DNA from: CAYJAD01 sp964370305
Lineage (GTDB): Bacteria > Desulfobacterota > Desulfovibrionia > Desulfovibrionales > Desulfovibrionaceae
DNA: 15,518 nt
NCBI GenBank assembly: GCA_964370305.1
Contig: CAYJIU010000050.1
Span: 1-15,518 of the forward strand
Reading direction: 5' to 3'
Below, piece by piece: positions 1-7,336 of the stretch (positions are counted from its first letter, which is position 1; every line of letters starts with the position of its first letter). A program made the position numbers and the translations under genes. The notes beneath the pieces were generated by a model. That model worked only from the letters and a program-made list of their open reading frames with translations, did no database searches and was not told the DNA's origin.

Positions 1-214
1 CCACTCCAACTAAATTGGGGCAAACTTTGTCACTAATAGTCATAGTTGTACCAATGGTACAGCCAGCACCAGCGTGAACATCAGGCATGACCCTAATAGT
101 AGAATTTGAGTATGCTTGCATATCACAAAGACCTGTAATCTGCTCCACAGAAACAGAGTCGATGCTATCCGTAAAAACCTTAGCTGTGTTATACTTTCCT
201 TTAATTTCAATCAT
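1..214 (-). CDS. rtcB: RNA-splicing ligase RtcB, N-terminal part (cut by window edge)
   Basis: This is the first 71 codons of an RtcB-type RNA ligase, which joins a 2',3'-cyclic phosphate (or 3'-phosphate) RNA end to a 5'-OH end using GTP and a divalent metal, in RNA repair or tRNA splicing. The protein begins MIEIKGKYNTAKVFTD, and residues 42-55 read VMPDVHAGAGCTIG, the signature that carries the metal-binding Asp and the nearby Cys of the family. PNLVGV at 66-71 leads into the usual DIGCGM segment beyond the window edge. The ATG at 214 has an AGGA box 7 nt upstream. The gene is transcribed divergently from the trp operon. No archease or RtcR regulator gene is visible here. The identification is by motif recognition and is very secure; only about 15-20% of the gene is present. 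Confidence 0.95.
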   Translation of the reverse strand, partial: MIEIKGKYNTAKVFTDSIDSVSVEQITGLCDMQAYSNSTIRVMPDVHAGAGCTIGTTMTISDKVCPNLVGV

Positions 215-589
215 GTTACGTTCCTATTTAAACCTTAAAACTTATAATTTTCGCAACTCCTCAAAGTTATATAATTTATTTTTCCAAAATTGGGTTGTGC
301 CATTTCACAAAATACCATCAGCATAAGGGTACACATTTTACAAATGCAACTCATGCCTTATGCCTTAGCATAACACATACTCTTAGGCAAACGTACAAAC
401 ATTGCTATGCAAAATATTCATAACAATGATAATCCCTAAGAAAATTAGTATTACCCATATTCTTGTGATATCCAGATGATAGCAAAAAAATTACCTACGC
501 CCCTCACTCTAAACATTGTTTTCTCTCGCTCCTCAAAAGTAAATTGTTATTCAAAAAATTTATTCCGCCATTACTAGCAAAAAAAACAT
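215..589. other. Gene-free AT-rich spacer between rtcB and the trp promoter
   Basis: I see no believable coding region here on either strand. The one notable structure is an inverted repeat TTGTG-N6-CACAA at 295-310, about 80 nt upstream of the rtcB start, which could be a regulator site for rtcB. An rtcB promoter must lie in this stretch. A segment containing TGGCAC at 297-302 on the minus strand was tested as a sigma-54 promoter and lacks the -12 GC. The rest is low-GC sequence without recognisable features. Confidence 0.5.
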
Positions 590-618
590 TTGACATTGTA
601 TACGGTATACACTAAATT
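590..618 (+). promoter_or_regulatory. Predicted sigma-70 promoter of the trp operon
   Basis: A perfect -35 TTGACA (590-595) is followed after 17 bp by TAAATT (613-618), 4 of 6 matches to the -10 consensus. Transcription would start near 625, or slightly before, so the leader-peptide ribosome site at 625-629 would sit at or very near the transcript 5' end. The promoter is the only good one ahead of trpL/trpE. Confidence 0.7.
597..611. promoter_or_regulatory. Operator-like palindrome inside the trp promoter spacer
   Basis: TGTATAC-G-GTATACA is a perfect 7-bp inverted repeat with a 1-bp spacer, lying exactly between the -35 and -10 boxes. A protein bound there would block RNA polymerase. Its position suggests repression in addition to attenuation. 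The half-site GTATAC resembles but does not match the enterobacterial TrpR half-site GTACTAG, so which regulator binds is unknown. Confidence 0.5.
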
Positions 619-639
619 CGCTTCAAGGACACGAACACT

Positions 640-723
640 ATGAACGCAACTTTCTTGCATACCCTTTCATGGTCATTTATATGGCATGTTTGGCTCACTA
701 CAGGAGTAGAAGAGTTCACTTAG
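640..723 (+). CDS. trpL: trp operon leader peptide, 27 residues with three Trp
   Basis: The reading frame encodes 27 residues with Trp at positions 11, 15 and 18 (TGG at 670, 682 and 691), far above the normal frequency of this amino acid, and stops at TAG 721-723. It starts at ATG 640 with AAGGA at 625-629, 10 nt upstream. It lies between the trp promoter and a terminator hairpin that precedes trpE, the arrangement of a tryptophan attenuator. Known mechanism: a ribosome stalled at Trp codons when charged tRNA-Trp is scarce lets the antiterminator form. Here the Trp codons lie 36-60 nt before the candidate antiterminator arm at 729, a workable distance. The peptide itself probably has no function. 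It is too short for ordinary gene callers. Confidence 0.88.
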   Translation: MNATFLHTLSWSFIWHVWLTTGVEEFT

Positions 724-728
724 TCGTG

Positions 729-785
729 TGCAGGTTTTGGGAAAAAGTAAGTTAATAAAGAAAACGCTAATCCCCTCTGTTTGCA
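729..785 (+). promoter_or_regulatory. Candidate trp antiterminator
   Basis: The arm TGCAGGTTTTGGGA (729-742) can pair with TCCCCTCTGTTTGCA (771-785): seven pairs at one end (three of them G-U), an unpaired 3x4 internal loop, and four pairs GGGA/TCCC at the other. The 3' arm is the 5' arm of the terminator at 769-814, so the two structures exclude each other. This is a hand-drawn fold; I did not find a clear region 1-region 2 pairing that would sequester 729-742. Confidence 0.5.
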
Positions 786-824
786 AAAGTGAACTTTTGT
801 AAACAGAGGGGATTTTTTTATTTT
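769..824 (+). terminator. trp attenuator terminator with a 22-bp stem
   Basis: The arms 769-790 and 793-814 are complementary over all 22 positions with a single G-U wobble, separated by only two bases (in practice the innermost pairs open to form a small loop). A T-rich tract TTTTTTATTTT follows at 814-824. It sits 15 nt before the trpE start, whose AAGGAG is at 827-832. The stem is about three times as long as the E. coli trp attenuator stem. Confidence 0.93.
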
Positions 825-838
825 ACAAGGAGAGTTTC

Positions 839-2314
839 ATGTTTTCACCAAGCGTAGAAGAGGCGGAAAAACTTGCAGAGCAGTTTAGCCTCATACCCAT
901 TATTTATGAAATACCGTCAGATTTTACCACACCTATCAATGTGTTAAAGGTTTTAAAAGCGCACTTCGCACAATGTTTTTTGTTTGAAAGTGTAGACACC
1001 ACACACGCTTTTGGGCGTTACTCCTTTTTGGGCTATGAACCCAGCGTTGAAATAACCTGCTTGCAAGGTATGGTCACAACCAAAGACAACCACGAGGTAA
1101 GCAAACAAACCACGCACCCCAAAGAATATCTAAAAAAGCTTTTGCAAAAATACTCCAGCCCCAGATACGAACATCTTCCCTCTTTCACAGGGGGGCTTGT
1201 GGGTTATTTTGCGTATGATTTTATCAAATACAGCGAACCTACTTTACAGTTAGATATGAACGATACTGTGGAAAGTTTTAATGATTTAGACCTCATGCTT
1301 TTCAAAAAACTAATTATTTTTGATAATTACAAGCAAAAACTCTATCTTGTCTGCAATATAGAGCAAGGCAATATAAAGGAAAATTATGCACAGGCCGTGC
1401 AAGAAATTCAAACCATCAAAGAAATGCTCGTGAATAATCCCTGCCACGCTTCCTTCGCTGGCAAGCTTACCTCAGATTTCACGGCACTTTTTGATAAAAA
1501 AACCTATATGTCCATGGTGGAAAAGGCCAAAGAACATATTTATGAAGGCGATATTTTTCAAGCTGTGCTTTCTAACCGACTGGAAGCAAACTTTGAAGGA
1601 AGCCTGCTTAATACTTACAGAAAACTGCGTATGACTAACCCATCACCATATATGTTTTATTTAAGTAGTGACAGCAATGAAATTGTGGGGGCTTCACCAG
1701 AAACATTAGTAAAATTGCAAGATGATACCGTATATACCTTCCCCCTTGCCGGCACTCGCAAACGTGGAAAAAACGCGAAAGAAGACACAGCATTAGAGGC
1801 AGAACTACTTGCTGACGAAAAAGAAGTGGCAGAACACACCATGTTGGTAGATTTAGGACGTAATGACTTAGGGAAAATATGTAAATTTGGCACGGTGGAA
1901 GTGAAGGACTTTATGCAAGTACACCACTATTCGCATGTGATGCATCTTGGCTCCACCGTGCATGGCAATATTCATGAGCAACATGATGCTCTCGATGCCA
2001 TTGAAGCTGTGCTGCCTGCCGGTACGCTTTCTGGTGCGCCAAAAATTAAAGCCTGTGAGATTATTCATAAGCTTGAACAGAACAAAAGAGGTCTCTACGG
2101 CGGTGCCATTGGCTATATAGATTTTACTGGCAATATGGATACCTGCATTGCCATTCGCCTTTGTTTTAAGAAAAACAATAAGATATACATACGCTCCGGC
2201 GCAGGCATTGTTGCTGATAGTGTGCCTGAAAAGGAATACGAAGAATGTATAATGAAAGCACGCGCCGTGGTGGAAGCTGTGCAAAACGCCGCTGAGGAGT
2301 GTGTACAATGTTAG
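839..2314 (+). CDS. trpE: Anthranilate synthase component I
   Basis: This 491-residue protein makes anthranilate from chorismate, using ammonia supplied by TrpG; it is the committed step of tryptophan synthesis. Visible family motifs are NPSPYMFYL (267-275), GASPE (284-288), PLAGTRKRG (302-310), HTMLVDLGRND (333-343), GTLSGAPKI (395-403), GLYGGAIGY (418-426) and RSGAGIVADSVPE (452-464). The N-terminal segment FLFES (47-51) corresponds to the LLES tryptophan-binding motif of feedback-inhibited enzymes, so inhibition by tryptophan is expected. Length is normal for a stand-alone TrpE. PabB-type or salicylate-type alternatives are unlikely given the flanking trp genes. The start at ATG 839 has AAGGAG 6 nt upstream. 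The stop codon overlaps trpG by 7 nt, which suggests translational coupling of the two subunits. Confidence 0.98.
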   Translation: MFSPSVEEAEKLAEQFSLIPIIYEIPSDFTTPINVLKVLKAHFAQCFLFESVDTTHAFGRYSFLGYEPSVEITCLQGMVTTKDNHEVSKQTTHPKEYLKKLLQKYSSPRYEHLPSFTGGLVGYFAYDFIKYSEPTLQLDMNDTVESFNDLDLMLFKKLIIFDNYKQKLYLVCNIEQGNIKENYAQAVQEIQTIKEMLVNNPCHASFAGKLTSDFTALFDKKTYMSMVEKAKEHIYEGDIFQAVLSNRLEANFEGSLLNTYRKLRMTNPSPYMFYLSSDSNEIVGASPETLVKLQDDTVYTFPLAGTRKRGKNAKEDTALEAELLADEKEVAEHTMLVDLGRNDLGKICKFGTVEVKDFMQVHHYSHVMHLGSTVHGNIHEQHDALDAIEAVLPAGTLSGAPKIKACEIIHKLEQNKRGLYGGAIGYIDFTGNMDTCIAIRLCFKKNNKIYIRSGAGIVADSVPEKEYEECIMKARAVVEAVQNAAEECVQC

Positions 2315-2874
2315 TCTTAATAGATAATTATGACAGCTTTGCCTATAATCTCTACCAAATGCTTGGCACTCTTTCGCATGATATATGCGTTGTTCGTAGT
2401 GATGCCCACACGGTGGAAGAAGTGCTGGCCATGCAACCTAAGCGCATTGTGCTTTCACCAGGTCCAGGCAAGCCTAGTGACGCTGGAATTTGCATAGAAC
2501 TTATTCAAAGACTGCCACACAGCATCCCATTATTAGGTGTTTGCCTTGGACACCAAGCTATTTTTGAAGCTTTTGGCGGTACGGTGAGTTATGCCAAAGA
2601 GCTTATGCACGGCAAACAGTCACTTGTACATGCAGATATGCCCTCACCTCTTTTTACGGATATGCCGCAGGATTTTCTGGTGGCACGTTACCATTCCTTG
2701 GTGGGCATAAAAAGCACTTTGCCACAAGAATTGCAATGCACAGCACATAGCGAAGATGGGGAAATTATGGCTGTTGAACACAAAAATCGTCCCATTTTTG
2801 GCCTGCAATTCCATCCGGAATCCATTATGACGCCACAAGGCAACAACCTACTTAAAAACTTTATGGAGATATAA
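2308..2874 (+). CDS. trpG: Anthranilate synthase component II (glutamine amidotransferase)
   Basis: This 188-residue class I glutamine amidotransferase hydrolyses glutamine and channels ammonia to TrpE. The catalytic triad is visible: Cys79 in GVCLGHQ (77-83), and His169 and Glu171 in FHPES (168-172). Other family segments are IDNYDSF (5-11) and LSPGPGKPSDAG (49-60). I chose ATG 2308 over a GTG at 2299 in the same frame, because the protein then starts at the conserved MLVLIDNYDSF and has GAGGAG 8 nt upstream. It is not fused to TrpD, unlike the E. coli protein. It could also serve PabB for folate synthesis, as some TrpG proteins do; that cannot be decided here. Confidence 0.97.
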   Translation: MLVLIDNYDSFAYNLYQMLGTLSHDICVVRSDAHTVEEVLAMQPKRIVLSPGPGKPSDAGICIELIQRLPHSIPLLGVCLGHQAIFEAFGGTVSYAKELMHGKQSLVHADMPSPLFTDMPQDFLVARYHSLVGIKSTLPQELQCTAHSEDGEIMAVEHKNRPIFGLQFHPESIMTPQGNNLLKNFMEI

Positions 2875-2876
2875 AT

Positions 2877-3884
2877 ATGATTCGTGAAGCCATTAAAAAA
2901 CTGGCACGCAAAGAAGATTTGCACAGTGATCAAGCCCTTGCCGTCATGGACCAAATCATGAGCGGTAAGGCCAGCGATATTCAAATAGCATCATACCTTA
3001 CGGCACTTTCTATCAAAGGCGAAACCATTGACGAAATCACAGCCTCTGCCGCCGCCATGCGCAAACATTGCGTAAAACTTTTGAACGACCAAGAAGTGCT
3101 AGAAATTGTAGGAACAGGCGGAGATGGCTCCAATTCCTTTAATATATCCACCGCTGTGGCCTTGGTGGTTTCTACTTCTGGTGTACCCGTGGCAAAGCAT
3201 GGTAATCGCTCTGCCACCAGCAAATGCGGTTCAGCTGATGTTTTGGAAGCCCTTGGAGTTAATATTCAAATTTCCCCCGAAAAAAGTGCTAAACTCTTAG
3301 AAGAAATTGGCATTTGCTTTATGTTTGCTCAAAACTATCACCTTGCCATGAAATATGTTGCACCCATAAGGCGTGAGCTAAATATACGCACAGTTTTTAA
3401 TATCCTTGGTCCTTTAACTAACCCTGCTGGGGCCAGCATGCAACTCTTGGGCGTGTACGAAGAAGAACTTGTGGAACCCATTGCCAAAGTCTTGTGCAAT
3501 TTGGGCGTAAAAAATGCCATGGTAGTCTATGGCCGTGATAAGTTGGATGAAATTTCCATTTGTGCAGAAACCTTTGTATGTGAAGTGAAAAATGGCTGGG
3601 TGAAGTCTTCTGTCATTACACCAGAAAGCCTTGGTTTTGTGCGTGCACAATCGCAAGATTTACAAGGAGGCGATGCTACGCACAATGCAAAAATCATTGA
3701 AGAGATTTTAAGTGGTGCCCAAGGGCCTAAAACCGACGCAGTAATACTTAATGCTGCTGCGGCTTTGTATGTGGCAAAGTCCATGCCCCTCGCTGAAGCC
3801 ATTACTCACATTAAAGAAATACTTTCCAGCGGCAAAGCCTTAACACAACTAAAAAATTTTATTCGCTTATCCAATGAGGTTTAA
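2877..3884 (+). CDS. trpD: Anthranilate phosphoribosyltransferase
   Basis: The 335-residue enzyme joins anthranilate to phosphoribosyl pyrophosphate to give N-(5-phosphoribosyl)anthranilate. The PRPP-binding loop GTGGDGSNSFNIST is at 79-92, followed by the KHGNRSATSKCGSADVLE region at 107-124, both diagnostic of TrpD. The length is that of the stand-alone enzyme, with the helical N-terminal domain (about 1-65) intact. The start ATG lies 2 nt after the trpG stop with GGAG 8 nt upstream. The neighbouring order trpG-trpD-trpC agrees with a single biosynthetic operon. Nothing looks missing or unusual. Confidence 0.97.
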   Translation: MIREAIKKLARKEDLHSDQALAVMDQIMSGKASDIQIASYLTALSIKGETIDEITASAAAMRKHCVKLLNDQEVLEIVGTGGDGSNSFNISTAVALVVSTSGVPVAKHGNRSATSKCGSADVLEALGVNIQISPEKSAKLLEEIGICFMFAQNYHLAMKYVAPIRRELNIRTVFNILGPLTNPAGASMQLLGVYEEELVEPIAKVLCNLGVKNAMVVYGRDKLDEISICAETFVCEVKNGWVKSSVITPESLGFVRAQSQDLQGGDATHNAKIIEEILSGAQGPKTDAVILNAAAALYVAKSMPLAEAITHIKEILSSGKALTQLKNFIRLSNEV

Positions 3885-3885
3885 T

Positions 3886-4632
3886 ATGCAAAAAGAACAT
3901 TTTTTAGATACCATTGTGCAAGCTACTGAAAAGCGTATGCAAACTGTGCAAGAAAGCTTTACCTTTCCTTTCCATGTGGCTTTGGCAAGTGCTGGCCTAT
4001 CCTATATTTGTGAGGTAAAAAAGGCTTCCCCCTCCAAAGGACTCATTGCACCAAACTTCGCCCCCGTAGAGATTGCTAAAGAGTATGAAAAAGCTGGAGC
4101 TGCGGCCATTTCCGTACTTACGGAGCCGCAATTTTTTCTAGGCAGTGGAGAATATTTGCAAGATATCAGTGCCGAAATCGCTTTGCCCACCTTACGCAAA
4201 GATTTTATTCTGCATCCCTATCAAATATATGAAGCAAAAATATGGGGAGCTTCTGCTGTACTACTCATAGCAGAACTTTTAGATGCCAAACACTTACTAG
4301 AATATATTGCCCTTATTGAAGCTCTTGGTATGTCGGCACTGGTGGAAAGTCATAGCTATGATATGTTGCAAAAATCATTGGACTGCGGCGCAAAGATTAT
4401 TGGAGTAAACAACAGAAATTTAAAAACTTTTGAGGTAGATATTCGCACTTGTCTTGACTTGCGTAAGCATGTGCCAACCTCTGCTTTGTATGTGGCAGAA
4501 AGCGGCATAAGCACACGAGAGGATATACAACTTCTCGAAGAGCATAACATAGACGCCGTACTCATAGGTGAAAGTCTCATGCGCAGTAATGATAAGTGCA
4601 AAATGTTAAAAAGTTTACGAGGCCTAGCATGA
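3886..4632 (+). CDS. trpC: Indole-3-glycerol-phosphate synthase
   Basis: This 248-residue TIM-barrel enzyme closes the indole ring of carboxyphenylamino-deoxyribulose phosphate to form indole-3-glycerol phosphate. All catalytic residues known from the Sulfolobus enzyme can be placed: Glu43 and Lys45 (CEVKKASPSKG), Lys105 (LRKDF), Glu154 (ALVES), Asn175 (GVNNRNL), Glu205 and Ser206 (AESGI). IDAVLIGESLM (222-232) forms the phosphate site. I chose ATG 3886, 1 nt after the trpD stop with GAGG 6 nt upstream; an ATG at 3874 in the same frame would add four residues and overlap trpD. It is a single-function protein, not the TrpC-TrpF fusion of enterobacteria. Confidence 0.97.
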   Translation: MQKEHFLDTIVQATEKRMQTVQESFTFPFHVALASAGLSYICEVKKASPSKGLIAPNFAPVEIAKEYEKAGAAAISVLTEPQFFLGSGEYLQDISAEIALPTLRKDFILHPYQIYEAKIWGASAVLLIAELLDAKHLLEYIALIEALGMSALVESHSYDMLQKSLDCGAKIIGVNNRNLKTFEVDIRTCLDLRKHVPTSALYVAESGISTREDIQLLEEHNIDAVLIGESLMRSNDKCKMLKSLRGLA

Positions 4633-5213
4633 AAATAAAAATTTGCGGTTTAAGCAGGCCTTGTGATGTGGATTTTGTAAATGCCGCCCTGCCCGACTAT
4701 GTGGGCTTTGTTTTTGCAGAAAGCCGGCGTCAAGTGAGTTTTGAGCAGGCGAAACTGCTTAGAAATAATCTTGATACAAAAATCACCGCCGTGGGTGTTT
4801 TTGTTAATGCGCCCTTGGAAATTATGGAAAAGGCCGTGACAGAGAATATTGTAGATATATTACAATTACATGGGCAAGAAGATGCTGCAACTATAAAAGA
4901 GTGCAAAAAACGTCTGCCACACACAAAAATTATCAAAGCACAACAAGTTCACGAGTCCATACCAGAGCTTGTGGACTATGTGCTTTTTGATGCACCAAAA
5001 GCAGGTAGCGGTAAGGTTTTTGACTGGTCTAACCTACCCAAGACGAAAAAAGCATTTTTTCTTGCTGGTGGCATTGGCCTGCACAATATAGAGCAAGCCA
5101 TGCAATATAGGCCATACGCTTTGGACATTTCCAGCGGTGCAGAAGTGGACGGTTTTAAAGATAAATACCTCATAGAACAACTTATAAGGAAGGTTAGACA
5201 TGCAAGCAAATAA
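4629..5213 (+). CDS. trpF: Phosphoribosylanthranilate isomerase
   Basis: This 194-residue TIM-barrel isomerase performs the Amadori rearrangement of phosphoribosylanthranilate, the step before TrpC. The catalytic Cys is Cys6 in KICGL (4-8) and the catalytic Asp is Asp121 in LFDAP (119-123). The phosphate-binding segments FFLAGGI (143-149) and LDISSGAE (165-172) are present, as is GSGKVFDW (126-133). I chose ATG 4629, which overlaps the trpC stop as ATGA and has GAGG 6 nt upstream; the frame stays open upstream to 4596 but that would begin inside trpC before the conserved MKIKICG. The last 14 nt overlap trpB. The size is typical of the stand-alone enzyme. Confidence 0.97.
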   Translation: MKIKICGLSRPCDVDFVNAALPDYVGFVFAESRRQVSFEQAKLLRNNLDTKITAVGVFVNAPLEIMEKAVTENIVDILQLHGQEDAATIKECKKRLPHTKIIKAQQVHESIPELVDYVLFDAPKAGSGKVFDWSNLPKTKKAFFLAGGIGLHNIEQAMQYRPYALDISSGAEVDGFKDKYLIEQLIRKVRHASK

Positions 5214-6390
5214 AGGAAGATACGGCATACACGGAGGGCAATATATCCCCGAAACACTAATGAATGCCATTTTAGAATTGGAAGAAGCCTACGCACACTA
5301 TAAAGAGGATACAAAGTTCAATGCTGAGCTTAGTTTTTTACTCAATGAATATGCTGGACGCCCCTCACGTTTGTACTATGCACAAAAGATGAGCGCAGAC
5401 CTTGGTGGTGCAAAAATATACTTAAAAAGAGAAGACTTAAACCACACAGGGTCGCACAAAATCAATAATGTTTTGGGGCAAATTTTACTTGCAAAAAAAA
5501 TGGGCAAAAAACGTGTTATCGCAGAAACAGGCGCAGGGCAACATGGCGTAGCCACAGCTACAGCGGCGGCGCTATTGGGTCTTGAGTGTGAAGTTTTCAT
5601 GGGGCAAGAAGATATTAACCGCCAAGCACTCAATGTCTATCGTATGGAACTTTTAGGGGCAACAGTACACGCCGTTACTAGCGGCACACAAACCCTTAAA
5701 GACGCAGTCAACGCCACTATGCGTGCTTGGACCATGCGTGTGCATGATACTCATTATGTGCTGGGCTCTGTAGTTGGTCCGCATCCTTTCCCCCTTATGG
5801 TGCGAGATTTCCAAAGCGTAATTTCCTTTGAAGCAAGAGAGCAAATACTGGTAGCTGAAAACAAATTGCCTGCGGCTGTCATTGCTTGCGTGGGTGGTGG
5901 CAGTAATGCCATGGGTATGTTCCATCATTTTATTGAAGATAGAAACGTACAACTCATAGGTTGTGAAGCCGCAGGCAAAGGCATCGATACAGAAAAACAT
6001 GCTGCCAGTATGGGCAAGGGTTCTGTGGGTATCTTTCATGGCATGAAGTCGTATTTTTGTCAGGATAGTTATGGGCAAATTGCGGAGGTCTATTCCATTT
6101 CTGCAGGGCTTGATTATCCCGGTATTGGCCCAGAACACGCCCACTTGCAAGATACACAAAGAGCATCCTATGTGCCTATTACCGATGCAGAAGCTGTGGA
6201 AGCCTTTGAATATTTAGCAAAAACTGAAGGCATTATCCCTGCCATTGAATCAGCCCATGCCATAGCCCATGTGAAAAAAATTGCAGCGAATTTTTCCAAG
6301 GATGAAAATATTATTGTGTGCCTTTCTGGGCGCGGTGATAAAGACGTGGCAGCCATGGCACAATATAAAGGAGTAACTATCCATGAGTAA
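5200..6390 (+). CDS. trpB: Tryptophan synthase beta chain
   Basis: The 396-residue PLP enzyme condenses indole with serine to give tryptophan. The PLP lysine is Lys87 in HTGSHKINN (82-90) and the catalytic Glu109 lies in ETGAGQHG (109-116), at exactly the Salmonella numbering. The PLP-phosphate loop GGGSN is near 232-236, and CLSGRGDKD near the C-terminus holds the Ser that contacts the pyridine nitrogen. This is the TrpB1 type that pairs with TrpA, not the longer TrpB2. The ATG at 5200 lies inside trpF with an AAGGAAGG ribosome site 8 nt upstream, so translation is probably coupled. The C-terminus overlaps trpA by 8 nt. Confidence 0.98.
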   Translation: MQANKGRYGIHGGQYIPETLMNAILELEEAYAHYKEDTKFNAELSFLLNEYAGRPSRLYYAQKMSADLGGAKIYLKREDLNHTGSHKINNVLGQILLAKKMGKKRVIAETGAGQHGVATATAAALLGLECEVFMGQEDINRQALNVYRMELLGATVHAVTSGTQTLKDAVNATMRAWTMRVHDTHYVLGSVVGPHPFPLMVRDFQSVISFEAREQILVAENKLPAAVIACVGGGSNAMGMFHHFIEDRNVQLIGCEAAGKGIDTEKHAASMGKGSVGIFHGMKSYFCQDSYGQIAEVYSISAGLDYPGIGPEHAHLQDTQRASYVPITDAEAVEAFEYLAKTEGIIPAIESAHAIAHVKKIAANFSKDENIIVCLSGRGDKDVAAMAQYKGVTIHE

Positions 6391-7162
6391 TATAACTACA
6401 GCCTTGCAAGGCAAAAAATCCCTCATTACTTTTTTAACAGCAGGCGACCCAAGCCTTGAACATACAGAAGAATATATACTGACCATGGCTGAAGCTGGTG
6501 CAGACCTTATAGAAATCGGCATTCCCTTTTCCGACCCCATAGCAGAGGGTGAAGTCATAGAAGCAGCCAATGCCAGAGCATTGCAGGCAGGAACTACTCT
6601 TGATGGTATTTTTGCCATGGTACAAAGAGTACGCCAAAAAATATCTATTCCCTTGGTATTTTTAAGCTATATGAACCCTATATTTAATTATGGCTATGCC
6701 GCTTTTTTTCAAAAATGCCAAGAATGCGGCATCAATGGCATCATCATACCCGACCTTCCTTTTGATGAAGTCACGGAAAAAGCACTCATTATGCCCCATG
6801 CACAAAAACATGGCGTGGATATTATTTCACTCATTGCCCCCACCTCTGCCAAGCGTATAGAGAGCATCGCCAAGCAAGCTGAGGGTTTTATCTACCTAGT
6901 GTCTTCCTTGGGAGTAACGGGTATGCGTAGCACAATCACCACGGATTTACGCTCCATGACCAAACTCATTAAACAGCACAGCACACTGCCCGTATGCGTA
7001 GGCTTTGGTATATCTAATGCAGAACAAGTGGCAGAAATAACAGATTATGCAGACGGAGCCATTGTTGGTAGTGCCTTTGTAAAAATTATTGCTAGCTATG
7101 GAACTGAGGCTGAAGCTCCGCTTGTGCACCTTGTAAAGGCATTAAAATCTGCCTTGACATAA
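6383..7162 (+). CDS. trpA: Tryptophan synthase alpha chain
   Basis: The 259-residue TIM-barrel subunit cleaves indole-3-glycerol phosphate and passes indole through the tunnel to TrpB. Catalytic Glu44 (E. coli Glu49) is in IEIGIPFSDP (43-52). The position of the second catalytic acid, E. coli Asp60, is Glu55 (IAEGE); this substitution occurs in some other families as far as I recall, but is not the commonest form. SSLGVTGMRS and the phosphate loop segments VGFGIS and AIVGSAF are intact. ATG 6383 overlaps the trpB stop, with AAGGAG at 6368-6373. It is the last gene of the operon. I see no U-tract terminator on the plus strand after it. Confidence 0.97.
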   Translation: MSNITTALQGKKSLITFLTAGDPSLEHTEEYILTMAEAGADLIEIGIPFSDPIAEGEVIEAANARALQAGTTLDGIFAMVQRVRQKISIPLVFLSYMNPIFNYGYAAFFQKCQECGINGIIIPDLPFDEVTEKALIMPHAQKHGVDIISLIAPTSAKRIESIAKQAEGFIYLVSSLGVTGMRSTITTDLRSMTKLIKQHSTLPVCVGFGISNAEQVAEITDYADGAIVGSAFVKIIASYGTEAEAPLVHLVKALKSALT

Positions 7163-7258
7163 GAAGTTATACTCTAAAGAATTTAAAGGACAAAAAGTAG
7201 CAGTCAAATTTTTCCTTCACTCACATTCACGATTTTTTAATTTTAATCAAAAAAAATT

Positions 7259-7277
7259 GGGGGACAGATGGGGGACA
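7259..7277. repeat. Direct repeat of GGGGGACA next to the tRNA-Asn 3' end
   Basis: Two copies of GGGGGACA (7259-7266 and 7270-7277) are separated by GAT and followed by AAAAT. They stand out in a very AT-rich spacer and lie 60 nt beyond the 3' end of the tRNA gene. Repeats of this kind occur beside integrase genes at tRNA attachment sites, where they may be integrase arm sites. No integrase or copied tRNA end is present, so a remnant is only inferred. Confidence 0.5.
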
Positions 7278-7290
7278 AAATCAAAAACCA

Positions 7291-7328
7291 AAAGAAAAAG
7301 GGCTTAGAGATGTTTTCTCTAAACCCTT
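7291..7328 (-). terminator. Intrinsic terminator of tRNA-Asn
   Basis: On the minus strand a 13-bp stem (arms 7328-7316 and 7310-7298, one G-U wobble) with a 5-nt loop is followed by a T-rich run (plus-strand A tract 7291-7299). It begins 9 nt after the CCA end of the tRNA. Read on the plus strand the same hairpin has no U tract and a C-A mismatch, so it serves the tRNA rather than trpA. Confidence 0.85.
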
Positions 7329-7336
7329 GAACTTAC

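Noticed and set aside
282..302. Possible sigma-54 promoter for rtcB (TGGCAC on the minus strand)
   Set aside because: The -24 GG is present but the -12 GC is missing at the required distance.
87..326. A 79-codon plus-strand frame at the left edge
   Set aside because: Antisense to the clear rtcB N-terminus and running on into non-coding AT-rich sequence.
421..440. Fur-box-like AATGATAAT segment
   Set aside because: Only part of the 19-bp consensus is matched, in AT-rich DNA away from an iron-related gene.
5653..6159. A 168-codon minus-strand frame inside trpB
   Set aside because: Antisense to a highly conserved gene; composition (many His and Cys) is a mirror artefact.
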